Below, piece by piece: positions 15,859-24,086 of a stretch of 49,953 nucleotides of DNA. The notes beneath the pieces are model-generated. The model had not been told where the DNA came from and made no database searches. It saw only the letters and a program-made list of their open reading frames with translations. Source of the DNA: Chlamydiota bacterium. Lineage in GTDB: Bacteria > Auribacterota > JACPWU01. Both the position numbers and the translations under genes were made by a program. Numbering within the stretch: the first letter of the stretch is position 1; each line of letters opens with the position of its first letter. Location: positions 1 to 49,953 of the forward strand of contig JACOUC010000039.1 of assembly GCA_016178055.1 (NCBI GenBank). The letters run 5' to 3'.

Positions 15859-16102
15859 GGGCTCCTACGCTTTCCAAAATCTTTTTCTTTCGCTGATAAG
15901 TTCTCACAATTAAAAAGGCCAAGGTTCCTGTAAGAATAAAAGGTAGGCTGAGCATCATCATAATGCTCAAAAAATATCCTCGGGCTAAACTTAAAGCCCC
16001 TTCTGTTCCAAGCGCATCCTTGCAAGCAGGGCAGGCGAAGATAGCTCCTTGGTTCATCAAAAAAAAGAGATATAGAAATAAAAGTTTGAGTTTAAGTTTC
16101 AT
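15851..16102 (-). CDS. Small membrane protein with signal peptide and CPAC motif
   Basis: This 83-residue protein starts with MKLKLKLLFLYLFFLMNQGAIFA, a signal peptide, followed by CPACKDALG and a second hydrophobic helix (LSIMMMLSLPFILTGTLAFLIV) with a basic tail. Small proteins with a CPxC(K) motif after the signal peptide often lie in cytochrome oxidase clusters near SCO genes. A copper-handling or assembly role is inferred from this context. The start at 16102 is chosen over the longer frame, whose first residues derive from the neighbouring repeat. Confidence 0.65.
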   Translation of the reverse strand: MKLKLKLLFLYLFFLMNQGAIFACPACKDALGTEGALSLARGYFLSIMMMLSLPFILTGTLAFLIVRTYQRKKKILESVGAPV

Positions 16103-16118
16103 TTTAAGATCAACCATG

Positions 16119-16245
16119 AAAATCCAAAAATCAAATATCAAAGATCAAAATGACAATGTAAAACTTAAAATGTCTCCCCTGCAATAGCATTAGAAATTTT
16201 GGATTTTAGGTTGTCATTTTGCATTTTGATTTTTGGATTTTAAAT
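16119..16245 (+). repeat. Palindromic 125-base element, copy 2
   Basis: Same orientation as copy 1: left arm AAAATCCAAAAATCAAATAT, core AAAACTTAAAATGTCTCCCC and GCATTAGAAATTTTGGATTT, right arm TTGTCATTTTGCATTTTGAT. It sits inside the oxidase operon, between the DUF420 gene and the CPAC gene. Confidence 0.8.
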
Positions 16246-16261
16246 TTACGACAACAATAAA

Positions 16262-16331
16262 AACGGATCCACAATCCATAGAAAAAACGCTTCCCTTAAA
16301 TCTGTCTATCATTGACTGTTGACTGTGGACT
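16262..16331. repeat. GTCCAC/GTGGAC palindromic repeat, copy 1
   Basis: A roughly 70-base element with CCACAATCCATAG on the left, the core TTCCCTTAAATCTGTC and TTGACTGTTGACTGTGGAC on the right. It is related to the elements at 20291-20370 and 43671-43750. It ends at the stop codon of the DUF420 gene and lies directly beside copy 2 of the 125-base element, forming a double hairpin region within the operon. Confidence 0.7.
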
Positions 16332-16747
16332 CATTTCATATAAAGCATCCAATAGATTATCACACCGGTGATTGAAACATAAAGCCATAAAGGGAAAGTC
16401 CAGCGGGCAATTTTTACATGTTTTTGAAACCTTTCTTTCCAGGCTTGATAAAGCGTGATCAAAGCAAGGGGGACAATCACCACAGCCAAGAAGGTGTGGG
16501 AGATCAAAATTGAAAAATAAAGGGGGCGGATCCATCCTGTCCCCCAAAAATGGGTTACCCCGTGATGGGCATGATAGTAAAGATAACTTGCTAGAAAGAC
16601 GATCGAGACAGAAAAAGCCGAGAGCATACAGATTTTATGAGGTAAAATCCTCTTTCTACGAATGAAGTAATAACCCAAGCCTAGAAAGACGCCACACGTT
16701 CCATTGAGCGTTGCATTCAGGGCTGGAAAGACTTTTAAAGGAATCAT
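16331..16747 (-). CDS. DUF420 membrane protein (CtaM/YozB-like)
   Basis: A 138-residue four-helix membrane protein. The DUF420 block LNATLNGTCGVFLGLGYYFI, then SYLYYHAHHG and FSILISHTFLAVVIVPLALIT with spaced His residues, match the YozB/CtaM family needed for maturation of heme-copper oxidases in Firmicutes. The gene overlaps the SCO gene by four bases (ATGA), consistent with co-translation. Its role in oxidase assembly is inferred from family and operon. Confidence 0.87.
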   Translation of the reverse strand: MIPLKVFPALNATLNGTCGVFLGLGYYFIRRKRILPHKICMLSAFSVSIVFLASYLYYHAHHGVTHFWGTGWIRPLYFSILISHTFLAVVIVPLALITLYQAWKERFQKHVKIARWTFPLWLYVSITGVIIYWMLYMK

Positions 16748-17394
16748 GTTTCTTGCCTCTCGTGGGTTCTATGGAGCAGAGTAAGAATATCTTTTTTTAG
16801 CTGCTCAAATCGGTCTTCGTCTGTGGCTGGATAATATCCTCTGATTTGGCCTTGAGGATCCACTAAAACAAATCGGTTGCTGTGGAGAATGGGTTCTTCC
16901 ACTGTTCCTCCCGCTTCGGATACCCCCAGGTGAAAACCCTCTTTCATCAGAGAAAAGATCATTTCTTTTTTTCCTGTCAAAAACAACCAGGGTGAAAGGG
17001 CATTTTGATACTTCTTCGCATATTCTTGGAGGACTGGAGGTTCGTCCCATTCAGGATCGACCGAGATGGAAACCCATTGCAATCGAGAATCCTTAGGTAA
17101 AATTTTTTGAAGATCCTTCATTTTTTCACTCATGAAAGGGCATTGGCCTTGACAACGAGTGAAAATAAAATCAATCACAGAAATTTTATTTAAAAAATCA
17201 TTTTGGGTGATTTGTCGACCCTCGGCCTCGATAAGAGAAAAAGGGGGTAAAGAACCATAGATAGGGATAGGATTATTTTTTAATTGAGGTGTGTGATGAA
17301 AATGTATCCAGGAAATCCAAAAGAATATACTTCCTACCCCGATGAAAATGAGTAGGTAAAGCAATTTTTGTAGGGAGAAAAAGCGATTTTCCAT
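16744..17394 (-). CDS. SCO family copper chaperone for cytochrome oxidase
   Basis: A 216-residue thioredoxin-fold protein anchored by one N-terminal helix (LLYLLIFIGVGSIFFWISW). The copper site is FTRCQGQCPFMSEKM (CxxxC, about residues 79-83) plus a His in EEPILHSNRFVLVDPQGQIRGYY, as in SCO1/SenC. It delivers copper to CuA of subunit II. Its start overlaps the subunit IV stop by one base (TAATG), and its own end overlaps the DUF420 start. Confidence 0.93.
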   Translation of the reverse strand: MENRFFSLQKLLYLLIFIGVGSIFFWISWIHFHHTPQLKNNPIPIYGSLPPFSLIEAEGRQITQNDFLNKISVIDFIFTRCQGQCPFMSEKMKDLQKILPKDSRLQWVSISVDPEWDEPPVLQEYAKKYQNALSPWLFLTGKKEMIFSLMKEGFHLGVSEAGGTVEEPILHSNRFVLVDPQGQIRGYYPATDEDRFEQLKKDILTLLHRTHERQET

Positions 17395-17690
17395 TAAAAT
17401 CGGTAGAGGCTTAAGCCCGTTAATAGAGTGAGCGTAATCGATAAAATAATGGGATAGAGAATGATGGCAATGAGAATCACTCTTTCAAATTTAAGATGCA
17501 TAAAATACATTGCGACCAGGAGTGCCTTCGTAATGGCAAGGGTTACAAGAATGATGATTTTCGTTCCTTGTAGAATGGGGAGATAAAGCGCTGCCACTTC
17601 CAAGGCTGTCAGCCCCAATAACCACCCCCATACACCCATGTAGTTAGGGTGAGAAAAACTTTTACTGGCTTCTTCATTTTCTTGATTCAT
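17394..17690 (-). CDS. ctaF: Cytochrome c oxidase subunit IV (caa3/bo type)
   Basis: A 98-residue protein with three helices: YMGVWGWLLGLTALEVAAL, IIILVTLAITKALLVAMYFMHLKFE and VILIAIILYPIILSITLTLLTG. The motif KALLVAMYFMHLKFE is diagnostic for the CyoD/CtaF family. The small subunit stabilises the oxidase core. It lies 15 bases after subunit III, with an AAGGA ribosome site. Confidence 0.9.
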   Translation of the reverse strand: MNQENEEASKSFSHPNYMGVWGWLLGLTALEVAALYLPILQGTKIIILVTLAITKALLVAMYFMHLKFERVILIAIILYPIILSITLTLLTGLSLYRF

Positions 17691-17705
17691 AGTTATCCTT
17701 TAGCA

Positions 17706-18305
17706 TTAAATTAAGTATACAATCGTAAACAAAATAATCCACACCAAATCAACAAAATGCCAATAAAGTCCTACCAGTTCCACAGGGGCATGATGTTCTT
17801 TTGTGAAATGACCTAGAAGCGATTTAATCAAGAGAACAAACATCGCAATCACTCCCCCTAGGACGTGACACCCGTGAAAACCCGTCAAAATGTAAAAACA
17901 GGTTCCATAAAGATTTCCTTCAGGGTGAAGCCCATGATGGACATAAAGTTTATGATATTCAAAGGCCTGAATGGAAAGAAAGAGGACTCCAAAGAGAAAG
18001 GTGGAAAAAATATGCTGTTTCAATTTCTTTTGATTTCCCATTTCACACCAGTAAAAGGCCTTGACCATGGTGACACTGCTACAGATTAAAACGAAGGTAT
18101 TAAATCCAGTCAGAGGAATGTTCAGAATCTTACCAGGTTGGGGCCAATGGAGGGCCCCTAAGCGTAGAACAATATAGGACCCAATGAGGCCCGCAAAGAA
18201 CATGATTTCTGAACAAAGAAAAAGCCATGTTGCCAGCTTGGCATTATCGATTCCCACAGGTCGCTCGAGAAGTGTTTCCTGATTCATGGTTGCTGCATGA
18301 CTCAT
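17706..18305 (-). CDS. ctaE: Cytochrome c oxidase subunit III
   Basis: A 199-residue five-helix subunit III of the short caa3/bo type. Visible blocks are KLATWLFLCSEIMFFAGLIGSYIVLR, FNTFVLICSSVTMV, GTCFYILTGFHGCHVLGGVIAM and VGLYWHFVDLVWIILFTIVYLI. ATG 18305 follows AAGGAGAT at seven bases. It supports proton uptake and stability of subunit I. Confidence 0.95.
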   Translation of the reverse strand: MSHAATMNQETLLERPVGIDNAKLATWLFLCSEIMFFAGLIGSYIVLRLGALHWPQPGKILNIPLTGFNTFVLICSSVTMVKAFYWCEMGNQKKLKQHIFSTFLFGVLFLSIQAFEYHKLYVHHGLHPEGNLYGTCFYILTGFHGCHVLGGVIAMFVLLIKSLLGHFTKEHHAPVELVGLYWHFVDLVWIILFTIVYLI

Positions 18306-18337
18306 TGATCTATCTCCTTATAAAAACTTGTATCCAT

Positions 18338-19231
18338 CTAAATCTTATCCACCACCATTAAAATGAGCATCACAGGAAGATAAATGATGGAGGCATGAAA
18401 AAGACCTTTATAGGCCTCGCGTATTTTATCTTTCTTAGAAAATAAAAATGCACAACGAAGTCCCATCCCCAGAAAACCAAGACCTAAAAATAAGGCACCA
18501 AAGAAATAAACGGATCCGGTCATTCCTTTGAGTGTCGGTAGTAAGCTGACAGCCATCAGTGCCGAGGTATAAAGAATAATCTGGCGGATGGTCATGCCTC
18601 CATTTAAATCCAAACTCGGAAGCATTTGAAAACCTGCTTCGGCATAATCATCTTTGTATAAACTTGCAAGACTCAAGAAATGGGGTAATTGCCAAAAAAA
18701 GAGAATGGAAAAAAGGACCCAAGCTTCGAAATTAACTTGGCTTGTGGCCGCGGACCATCCCATCATGGGAGGAATGGCTCCCGGAATGGCTCCGACAATG
18801 GTATTGAGCGAGGTTCGTGTTTTAAGAGGGGTGTACATAAAAAGATAAGTTGACCCAGCAATGAATCCAAGGAAGCTCGTTAGAAAATTAATCATGAAGG
18901 CAAGATAGAAAAGGCCTATCCCTGATAAAATAATTCCGAAGATGAGGGCCTGACGAGGATGAAGTCTTCCAGCAGGAAGGGGGCGCTGAGCGGTTCTTTT
19001 CATTTTTGCATCCAAGTCTCGCTCCAACCATTGATTCAGTACGCCGGAGCCTGCCACAGTCAAAGCTGTTCCCAAAAGGGTGTGAATGAATCTTTGAAAA
19101 ATAAAAGGCGGGTGTGATCCTAGGAGAAAACCGACCCCTGTCGTAACTAAAACGAGAAAATTGATTCTCGGTTTGGTCAATTCTAAGTAGTCCCGCCATC
19201 GATTTAAATTCAAGATGAATTTCTTTATCAT
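18338..19231 (-). CDS. ctaB: Protoheme IX farnesyltransferase (heme O synthase)
   Basis: A UbiA-superfamily prenyltransferase of 297 residues that adds a farnesyl group to heme b. Blocks include YLELTKPRINFLVLVTTGVGF and the prenyl-diphosphate/metal motif NQWLERDLDAKMKRTAQRPLP (about residues 84-104). Start MIKKFILN at 19231 is preceded by AAGGA; the longer frame upstream has no ribosome site and runs into the ctaA end. Its product is the substrate of the heme A synthase encoded just upstream. Confidence 0.95.
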   Translation of the reverse strand: MIKKFILNLNRWRDYLELTKPRINFLVLVTTGVGFLLGSHPPFIFQRFIHTLLGTALTVAGSGVLNQWLERDLDAKMKRTAQRPLPAGRLHPRQALIFGIILSGIGLFYLAFMINFLTSFLGFIAGSTYLFMYTPLKTRTSLNTIVGAIPGAIPPMMGWSAATSQVNFEAWVLFSILFFWQLPHFLSLASLYKDDYAEAGFQMLPSLDLNGGMTIRQIILYTSALMAVSLLPTLKGMTGSVYFFGALFLGLGFLGMGLRCAFLFSKKDKIREAYKGLFHASIIYLPVMLILMVVDKI

Positions 19232-19289
19232 GAACAAATTCCTTCTCCCACGCAAAAGGGGTAAACCTTCTTTTTTAAAGGAATATAAC

Positions 19290-20246
19290 CTATAACACAA
19301 AACCTCTCAAAAAGGTCCTAGAGCGAAGCAGGCAACGCAGCAGATGGGCCTTTTTCAGAGGTTTTAACCTGAAGTTCCAAAGCGTAATTGCAAGGCTGGT
19401 TACAAGCATCAATGCCCCTAATGCCAGATGAATGACGGTGACAGTCACTTTGAAGATTTGAGGTTGGATAAAATCTTTTGCCGCCATTTTTGCAATTAAA
19501 GAAACAGGGCCTAAAATAAGTTGGGTACTCATGAGTATCAACAATAACAAGGTCCATTTCACCAAAAATTTTTCTTCAGCACCCTTTCTCAAAACACGAA
19601 TTCCCATCCAACCCACGAAAAAGATTACCCCGAATGCTCCAAAAACATGAGCCCAGATTCCAAGGCCTGAATGTCGAAAATAAGCCCCTAAAAGGATCTG
19701 AACATAAATCATGAGTGTCATCATGAGTGATAAAAATTTTAATGAGATACCCTTCTCTTGAGTTTGACTTGAATCTTTGGAGGATAAATTTTCAGAAGAG
19801 GCCATCCATCGAGGAGAAGTAAATAGGACGAGACTGACCACCAAAGAAAAGAAAATTTCAGCAAGGCCGGCATGACTGATTGAGATGGGATCAGGAAGCA
19901 TAAAAAGAACGGTGATTCCACCTAAAAGGGCTTGAGCGATGACAACGAGAAAAGCGGCGATACCCATCCAACGAACCCATCGACGGTTTTCTTTCCAAAG
20001 GAGGCTCGCCATGAGAAGCAGTGCAAGAAAACCTACAAAACCTGCAATCATCCGATGCCCATGTTCAAAAAGAATGCCGCCAATCATGGGGGGAAAAAAT
20101 TGCCCGTAAGAAAGGGGCCAATCCGGAACAGCCAATCCAGATCCCGTGCTCGTGACCAAGGCCCCTGCACAAAGTAAAAAGAAAGTGCAAATGGCAACGA
20201 AGGTTGCGAAACGATGGACTCCACTAGATTTTTGAGTTGTATTCAT
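19290..20246 (-). CDS. ctaA: Heme A synthase (COX15/CtaA)
   Basis: A 318-residue eight-helix membrane enzyme that oxidises the C8 methyl of heme O to a formyl group. Family motifs include VTSTGSGLAVPDWPLSYGQFFPPM, EHGHRMIAGFVGF with heme-ligand His, and QALLGGITVLF. ATG 20246 is chosen over a longer frame. The last 20 residues ([20 protein letters not shown] and on to the stop) are not family sequence. They are encoded by a dispersed repeat at 19302-19362 that has replaced or extended the native C-terminus. Confidence 0.92.
   Translation of the reverse strand: MNTTQKSSGVHRFATFVAICTFFLLCAGALVTSTGSGLAVPDWPLSYGQFFPPMIGGILFEHGHRMIAGFVGFLALLLMASLLWKENRRWVRWMGIAAFLVVIAQALLGGITVLFMLPDPISISHAGLAEIFFSLVVSLVLFTSPRWMASSENLSSKDSSQTQEKGISLKFLSLMMTLMIYVQILLGAYFRHSGLGIWAHVFGAFGVIFFVGWMGIRVLRKGAEEKFLVKWTLLLLILMSTQLILGPVSLIAKMAAKDFIQPQIFKVTVTVIHLALGALMLVTSLAITLWNFRLKPLKKAHLLRCLLRSRTFLRGFVL
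19302..19362 (-). repeat. Dispersed element with terminal inverted repeats, short copy
   Basis: The 61-base element is bounded by ACCTCTCAAAAAGG (19302-19315) and CCTTTTTCAGAGGT (19349-19362), which are inverted with one mismatch. Read on the minus strand it starts ACCTCTGAAAAAGGCCCATC and continues TGCTGCGTTGCC, shared with the longer copy at 42324-42444. It forms the 3' coding end of ctaA. Confidence 0.8.
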
Positions 20247-20290
20247 AATTGTTGTTATAAACTTTTGTCCACCTAAGTGGATGAAAACAA

Positions 20291-20370
20291 GTCTACAGTC
20301 CACAGTCCACAGTCGACAGCTTTAAAGAAAGTATTTTTTCTATGGACTGTTGACCGTTGACTATGGACTC
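20291..20370. repeat. GTCCAC/GTGGAC palindromic repeat, copy 2
   Basis: The left arm GTCTACAGTCCACAGTCCAC and right arm TATGGACTGTTGACCG then TTGACTATGGAC pair around CTTTAAAGAAAGTATTTTTT. It lies inside the oxidase operon, between subunit I and ctaA, so its hairpin could tune the ratio of the downstream heme-synthesis genes. Confidence 0.75.
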
Positions 20371-20374
20371 ATTT

Positions 20375-22000
20375 TCATGGTTGATTCTGAGGTGTCCAAT
20401 CCTCCTTCTTCCCGGGGACACTGTATTCATAGGGCCCATGGTAAACCTTGGGAATAACCTCGTAATTCAGATGGGGTGCCGGCGACGAAATCGTCCATTC
20501 AAGTGTGTTTGCCTGCCAGGGGTTATTGCCTGCTTTCTTCCCTCGAAATAAACTGACAAAGAAATTATAGACAAAGGGGATTTGGCCTAGGAAAAGGGCA
20601 AAGGCACTGATCGAAATGAAAATTTGAAGCGGTTCAAGCCCCTGAAGAAACCCATATTGTCTATAATCATAGATTCGCCGAGGCATGCCGTGAATCCCCA
20701 GAAGATGCATGGGGAAAAAAGTGAAATTATAAAAAACAAACGTAAACCAAAAGTGAATTTTCCCTAATTTTTCATTCATCATGCGGCCAAACATTTTGGG
20801 ATACCAAAAATAAAGGCCTGCAAAAATGCCGAACATGCTTCCACCAAATAAGACATAGTGAATATGAGCAACGACAAAGTAAGTGTCATGTAAAAAAATA
20901 TCGACGGCGGTTGCGGCAAGAAAAATTCCACTTAAACCCCCAATGACAAACATGGAAACAAAGGCAATGGCCATCAGCATGGGTGTGGTCAAACGAATTC
21001 TCCCTCCAAAAAGTGTTCCCAACCAGTTGAAGATTTTAACCCCTGTGGGAACGGCAATCAGCATGGTTGAGACCATGAAGGTGGTTCCCAAGGTTGGATT
21101 GATGCCTGTTGCAAACATATGATGGGCCCATACGATAAATCCCAGTCCTGCGATGGCCGAAAGGGCATAGACCATCGCATGATATCCAAAGAGAGGTTTG
21201 CGGGAGAAAACCGAAAGAATATCCGAGGCCATTCCCATCGCCGGTAAAATCATAATGTAAACGGCGGGGTGTGAATAAAACCAGAAGACATGCTGCCATA
21301 ATACGGGTTGTCCCACTCCCCCCAGAAAAAAGGTTGTCCCCAAAAGACGATCCAAAAGGAGCATGGCAAGAGCCGAGGTCAATACGGGTGTAGCCAGAAG
21401 AGAAAGAATGGCGGTGATAAAGAGACCCCAAACGGACATGGGCATTCTGAAAAATCCCATACCTGGGGCCCTCAGATTAATGATCGTGGTTAAATAATTA
21501 AAGGATCCTAGAATGGAAGACGTTCCAAGAAAAATGAGGCTGACCAGCCACCAGGTTTGTCCTTTGGAGGCAATGACGCTCACCGGCGCATAGGCGGTCC
21601 AACCGGTTGCCGCAGCTCCCCCAGGTGCAAAGAAACTTCCGACCATAATGACACAGGAAATAAAGAAAAGCCAATAGGAAGCCATATTGATTTTGGGAAA
21701 GGCCATATCATGGGTTCCAACCATGAGTGGAATCAGGAAATTTCCAAAGGCTCCGACGAGAATGGCAATGACCACAAAGAAAATCATGAAGGTTCCATGC
21801 ATGGTGAAAATGACATCGTAGGTTTCCGGCATCATGATCCCTAAAATGGGTAATTTTTCCCCTGGCCAGGCCAATTGCCAGCGAATGGCCATGGCGAGCA
21901 GACCTCCAAAAAACATAAAAATCAAGGCGGTAAAAAGGAATTGAAGGCCAATGATTTTATGGTCGGTCGCAAAAATATATTTTCTTAAAAATTTTTTCAT
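20375..22000 (-). CDS. ctaD: Cytochrome c oxidase subunit I, A2-type
   Basis: A 541-residue catalytic subunit with 12 helices carrying heme a, heme a3 and CuB. Ligand sites include MHGTFMIFF (low-spin heme), WQHVFWFYSHPAVYIMILP (CuB His and cross-linked Tyr), VWAHHMF, and VAHIHYVLFGG. The helix VI block reads YSHPAVY rather than GHPEVY, so the D-channel glutamate is absent and replaced by the Tyr-Ser pair typical of A2 oxidases (as in Rhodothermus and Thermus caa3). NFLIPLMVGTHDMAFP keeps the D-channel Asp. No cytochrome c domain is fused to subunit I or II, so electrons must come from a separate cytochrome c. Confidence 0.96.
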   Translation of the reverse strand: MKKFLRKYIFATDHKIIGLQFLFTALIFMFFGGLLAMAIRWQLAWPGEKLPILGIMMPETYDVIFTMHGTFMIFFVVIAILVGAFGNFLIPLMVGTHDMAFPKINMASYWLFFISCVIMVGSFFAPGGAAATGWTAYAPVSVIASKGQTWWLVSLIFLGTSSILGSFNYLTTIINLRAPGMGFFRMPMSVWGLFITAILSLLATPVLTSALAMLLLDRLLGTTFFLGGVGQPVLWQHVFWFYSHPAVYIMILPAMGMASDILSVFSRKPLFGYHAMVYALSAIAGLGFIVWAHHMFATGINPTLGTTFMVSTMLIAVPTGVKIFNWLGTLFGGRIRLTTPMLMAIAFVSMFVIGGLSGIFLAATAVDIFLHDTYFVVAHIHYVLFGGSMFGIFAGLYFWYPKMFGRMMNEKLGKIHFWFTFVFYNFTFFPMHLLGIHGMPRRIYDYRQYGFLQGLEPLQIFISISAFALFLGQIPFVYNFFVSLFRGKKAGNNPWQANTLEWTISSPAPHLNYEVIPKVYHGPYEYSVPGKKEDWTPQNQP

Positions 22001-22072
22001 TAAATTTATCTTTTCTGATTTTTAGTTTTTGCTTTTTCTTTTAACTTTAAACTTTGAACTTTGAACTACTTT

Positions 22073-22750
22073 TTACCACTCATCCTCTCCCCCCTTCTTC
22101 TCAGTTTCTTTTTTCGATTGATCGAGCCACTTCTCAAACTCTTCCGGGGTCTCGATGGTGATATACCCCTTCATGCGATAATGTGCAAGCCCACAAAATT
22201 CGGCACAGACCAAATCATAATTTCCTGTCTTTGTCGCTTCAAACCATAATGGAATATTTGTTCCTGGCACTGCATCTTGTTTTAAGCGAAAGGTCGGAAT
22301 GAAAAAACTATGAATGACATCCTTTGAAGTCAATTTAACCAAAACTTTTTTCCCTACGGGAACATGAAGTTGATTTAAGGTGGTCACTTCACTTTGGGGA
22401 TAATGAATATTCCAAGCAAACTGCTGAGCCGTCACTTCGATTTCTAAATCGGGGTTTTGAGGCATGTTGGTTTTAATCTCAGTCCAACCTTGCTCGCTTT
22501 TGACCATCAAGACAGCAAGTAAAATCGTGGGAATTAAAGTCCAAATGATTTCGAGCTTAACATTTCCATGAAAGTATTTTGCCCTGGATCCGTCTGCGCG
22601 ATCACGATAACGAAAAGCAAAGAAGAGAACAGCCCCTTCGACGAGAAAGAACATAACCCCTGTAATAACAAGAATGACATAAAAAATCGCGTCAACCTTG
22701 CCACTATAGGTTGAAATACCTTCAGGAAGCCACCAACTCAGTCCATGCAT
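22073..22750 (-). CDS. ctaC: Cytochrome c oxidase subunit II
   Basis: A 225-residue protein with two N-terminal helices (AIFYVILVITGVMFFLVEGAVLFF and EIIWTLIPTILLAVLMV) and a periplasmic cupredoxin domain. The CuA site is complete: DVIHSFFIPTFRLKQDAVPG and VCAEFCGLAHYRMKG (CxxxCxxxHxxM). The length shows no fused cytochrome c. It is the first gene of the oxidase operon, 72 bases ahead of subunit I. The gap holds a short AACTTTGAACTTTGAACT word repeat. Confidence 0.95.
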   Translation of the reverse strand: MHGLSWWLPEGISTYSGKVDAIFYVILVITGVMFFLVEGAVLFFAFRYRDRADGSRAKYFHGNVKLEIIWTLIPTILLAVLMVKSEQGWTEIKTNMPQNPDLEIEVTAQQFAWNIHYPQSEVTTLNQLHVPVGKKVLVKLTSKDVIHSFFIPTFRLKQDAVPGTNIPLWFEATKTGNYDLVCAEFCGLAHYRMKGYITIETPEEFEKWLDQSKKETEKKGGEDEW

Positions 22751-22850
22751 AGAAAAATAATATTTCAGTTTTTTTACAACTTTTGGAATGGGATGGATTA
22801 TAACAGCCCTTTTTAGAATTTCTAGTATTTTTATCTGGAGTAGAAATTAA

Positions 22851-23579
22851 CTAATTGGAAAATCGGATGACAATGTACAGGACAAGAATTCCTAAAAGGG
22901 TCATAAAGGTCGTCCATCGGGTGGGATGGGAATGATGGCTTTCAGGCAAGAGGTCACTGGCTCCAATATAAAGGAAAAAACCTCCAAAAATAGCCAGTAG
23001 AGCGCCCAGGACAGTAGCGGTGAGTGTAAAAAAGAGAGTGGAAAAAATTCCGATCAAAGGGGCCAGGGCATCCACTAAAAGCCATCGAAAGGCCAAGGGT
23101 TTTTCTCCACCGTTTTTTAGAATGATGCTGACGGTGTTGATTCCATCGGAAAAATCATGAACAAGAACTGCAATGGCGACTGTGATTCCGACTGCTTGCG
23201 ATACTTGAAAGGCAAGTCCAATCGCAATCCCATCGATCAAACTATGAAGGGATAAACTTCCGGCCCCCAGTTGTCCCCTTCTCTCATGATGAATAGGGTT
23301 TTTACACGCCTCATCGGGATGTGAGTGAAGAAGCGAGGTCCGATCCAGTAACATATAGATCACAAATCCAAGTCCTGTAAGGGAGGTGATGAATAAAGGG
23401 GTATGAACCTTGTTCCCCAGTTCAATGGCTTCGGGGAGTAAGTCGAAAAAGGCAACCCCAATCACAGCCCCTGCGCTAAACCCAATAAAGAGATGGAGCT
23501 TGTCCTTAAATTTAAGGGCAAATAACCCTCCAAGGAAAGTCGCTAGAAAAGCACACAAGCCAATGAGAATCATAAACAT
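22851..23579 (-). CDS. ZIP family metal transporter
   Basis: A 242-residue eight-helix ZIP (zinc/iron-regulated) permease. The binuclear metal-site helices are SLSLHSLIDGIAIGLAF (IV) and AVLVHDFSDGINTVSI (V). A His/Asp-rich loop (LLHSHPDEACKNPIHHERR) precedes helix IV, as is usual. Members carry zinc, iron or manganese. ATG 23579 is preferred; a TTG three codons upstream is possible. It is transcribed alone, upstream of and away from the oxidase operon. Confidence 0.92.
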   Translation of the reverse strand: MFMILIGLCAFLATFLGGLFALKFKDKLHLFIGFSAGAVIGVAFFDLLPEAIELGNKVHTPLFITSLTGLGFVIYMLLDRTSLLHSHPDEACKNPIHHERRGQLGAGSLSLHSLIDGIAIGLAFQVSQAVGITVAIAVLVHDFSDGINTVSIILKNGGEKPLAFRWLLVDALAPLIGIFSTLFFTLTATVLGALLAIFGGFFLYIGASDLLPESHHSHPTRWTTFMTLLGILVLYIVIRFSN

Positions 23580-23667
23580 ATCTTTCAATGATGAAAAATT
23601 TAAGCAAACAAACTCCTTTAAAAACTTACCTGTCTTTTACCCGGCATCGTCCTCGACAAGTTGAAAA

Positions 23668-23707
23668 CCCGCCACGACTTGACTGACTTCAAGTCGGGCG
23701 AGGCGGG
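23668..23707. repeat. Double-stem palindrome in a 267-base intergenic gap
   Basis: Outer stem CCCGCC/GGCGGG encloses an inner hairpin GACTTGA-CTGACT-TCAAGTC. The base composition is much more GC-rich than its surroundings. It could be a small mobile palindrome; nothing else is visible between 23580 and 23767. Confidence 0.5.
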
Positions 23708-23767
23708 CAGAGTAGCGCCTTTGATAATACCAAACTTCCAACCCGTTTCAAGAATGCAAAAACATTG

Positions 23768-23840
23768 CTCACTTATAACAAGGGATCTGAATAGGGATTG
23801 ACAAAAGTTATGGCTATGATATGATGCATATATAAGTGAG
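23768..23840 (+). promoter_or_regulatory. Promoter of the toxin-antitoxin operon with flanking operator repeats
   Basis: A -35 box TTGACA at 23798-23803 and a -10 box TATGAT at 23820-23825 are 16 bases apart. They are bracketed by a perfect inverted pair CTCACTTATA (23768-23777) and TATAAGTGAG (23831-23840). The right repeat overlaps the ribosome site GAGGGAG before ATG 23847. The layout fits autorepression by the ribbon-helix-helix antitoxin. Confidence 0.7.
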
Positions 23841-23846
23841 GGAGAT

Positions 23847-24086
23847 ATGCACAGAACAACGATCATGTTGCCATTAGATTTAAAATTCAAGGCCGTGCAA
23901 ATGGCCCAAAAAATGGGCATTTCTTTTGGGGAATTCGTAAGAGAAACATTGAAAAAGGCTATTAGAAAGACAAAAAATACAAAGTCTTTAGATCCTTTTT
24001 TTGCCGACAAAGCTGTCTTTCGTGGAAAAGTTCCAAAAGACCTGTCGGAAAGACACGACGATTATCTCTATGGAGATGATGCGTGA
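23847..24086 (+). CDS. Ribbon-helix-helix antitoxin (VapB-like)
   Basis: A 79-residue protein. The N-terminus RTTIMLPLDLKFKAVQMAQKMGISFGEFVRETLKKAI is a ribbon-helix-helix DNA-binding domain. The acidic C-terminal part (DPFFADKAVFRGKVPKDLSERHDDYLYGDDA) resembles the toxin-neutralising tail. It overlaps the toxin gene by four bases. It very likely binds the inverted repeats flanking its promoter. Confidence 0.85.
   Translation: MHRTTIMLPLDLKFKAVQMAQKMGISFGEFVRETLKKAIRKTKNTKSLDPFFADKAVFRGKVPKDLSERHDDYLYGDDA

Noticed and set aside
15514-16025. Overlapping frames on both strands within the AmpG-like gene
   Set aside because: They are shadows. The permease frame continues through this region with clear family sequence.
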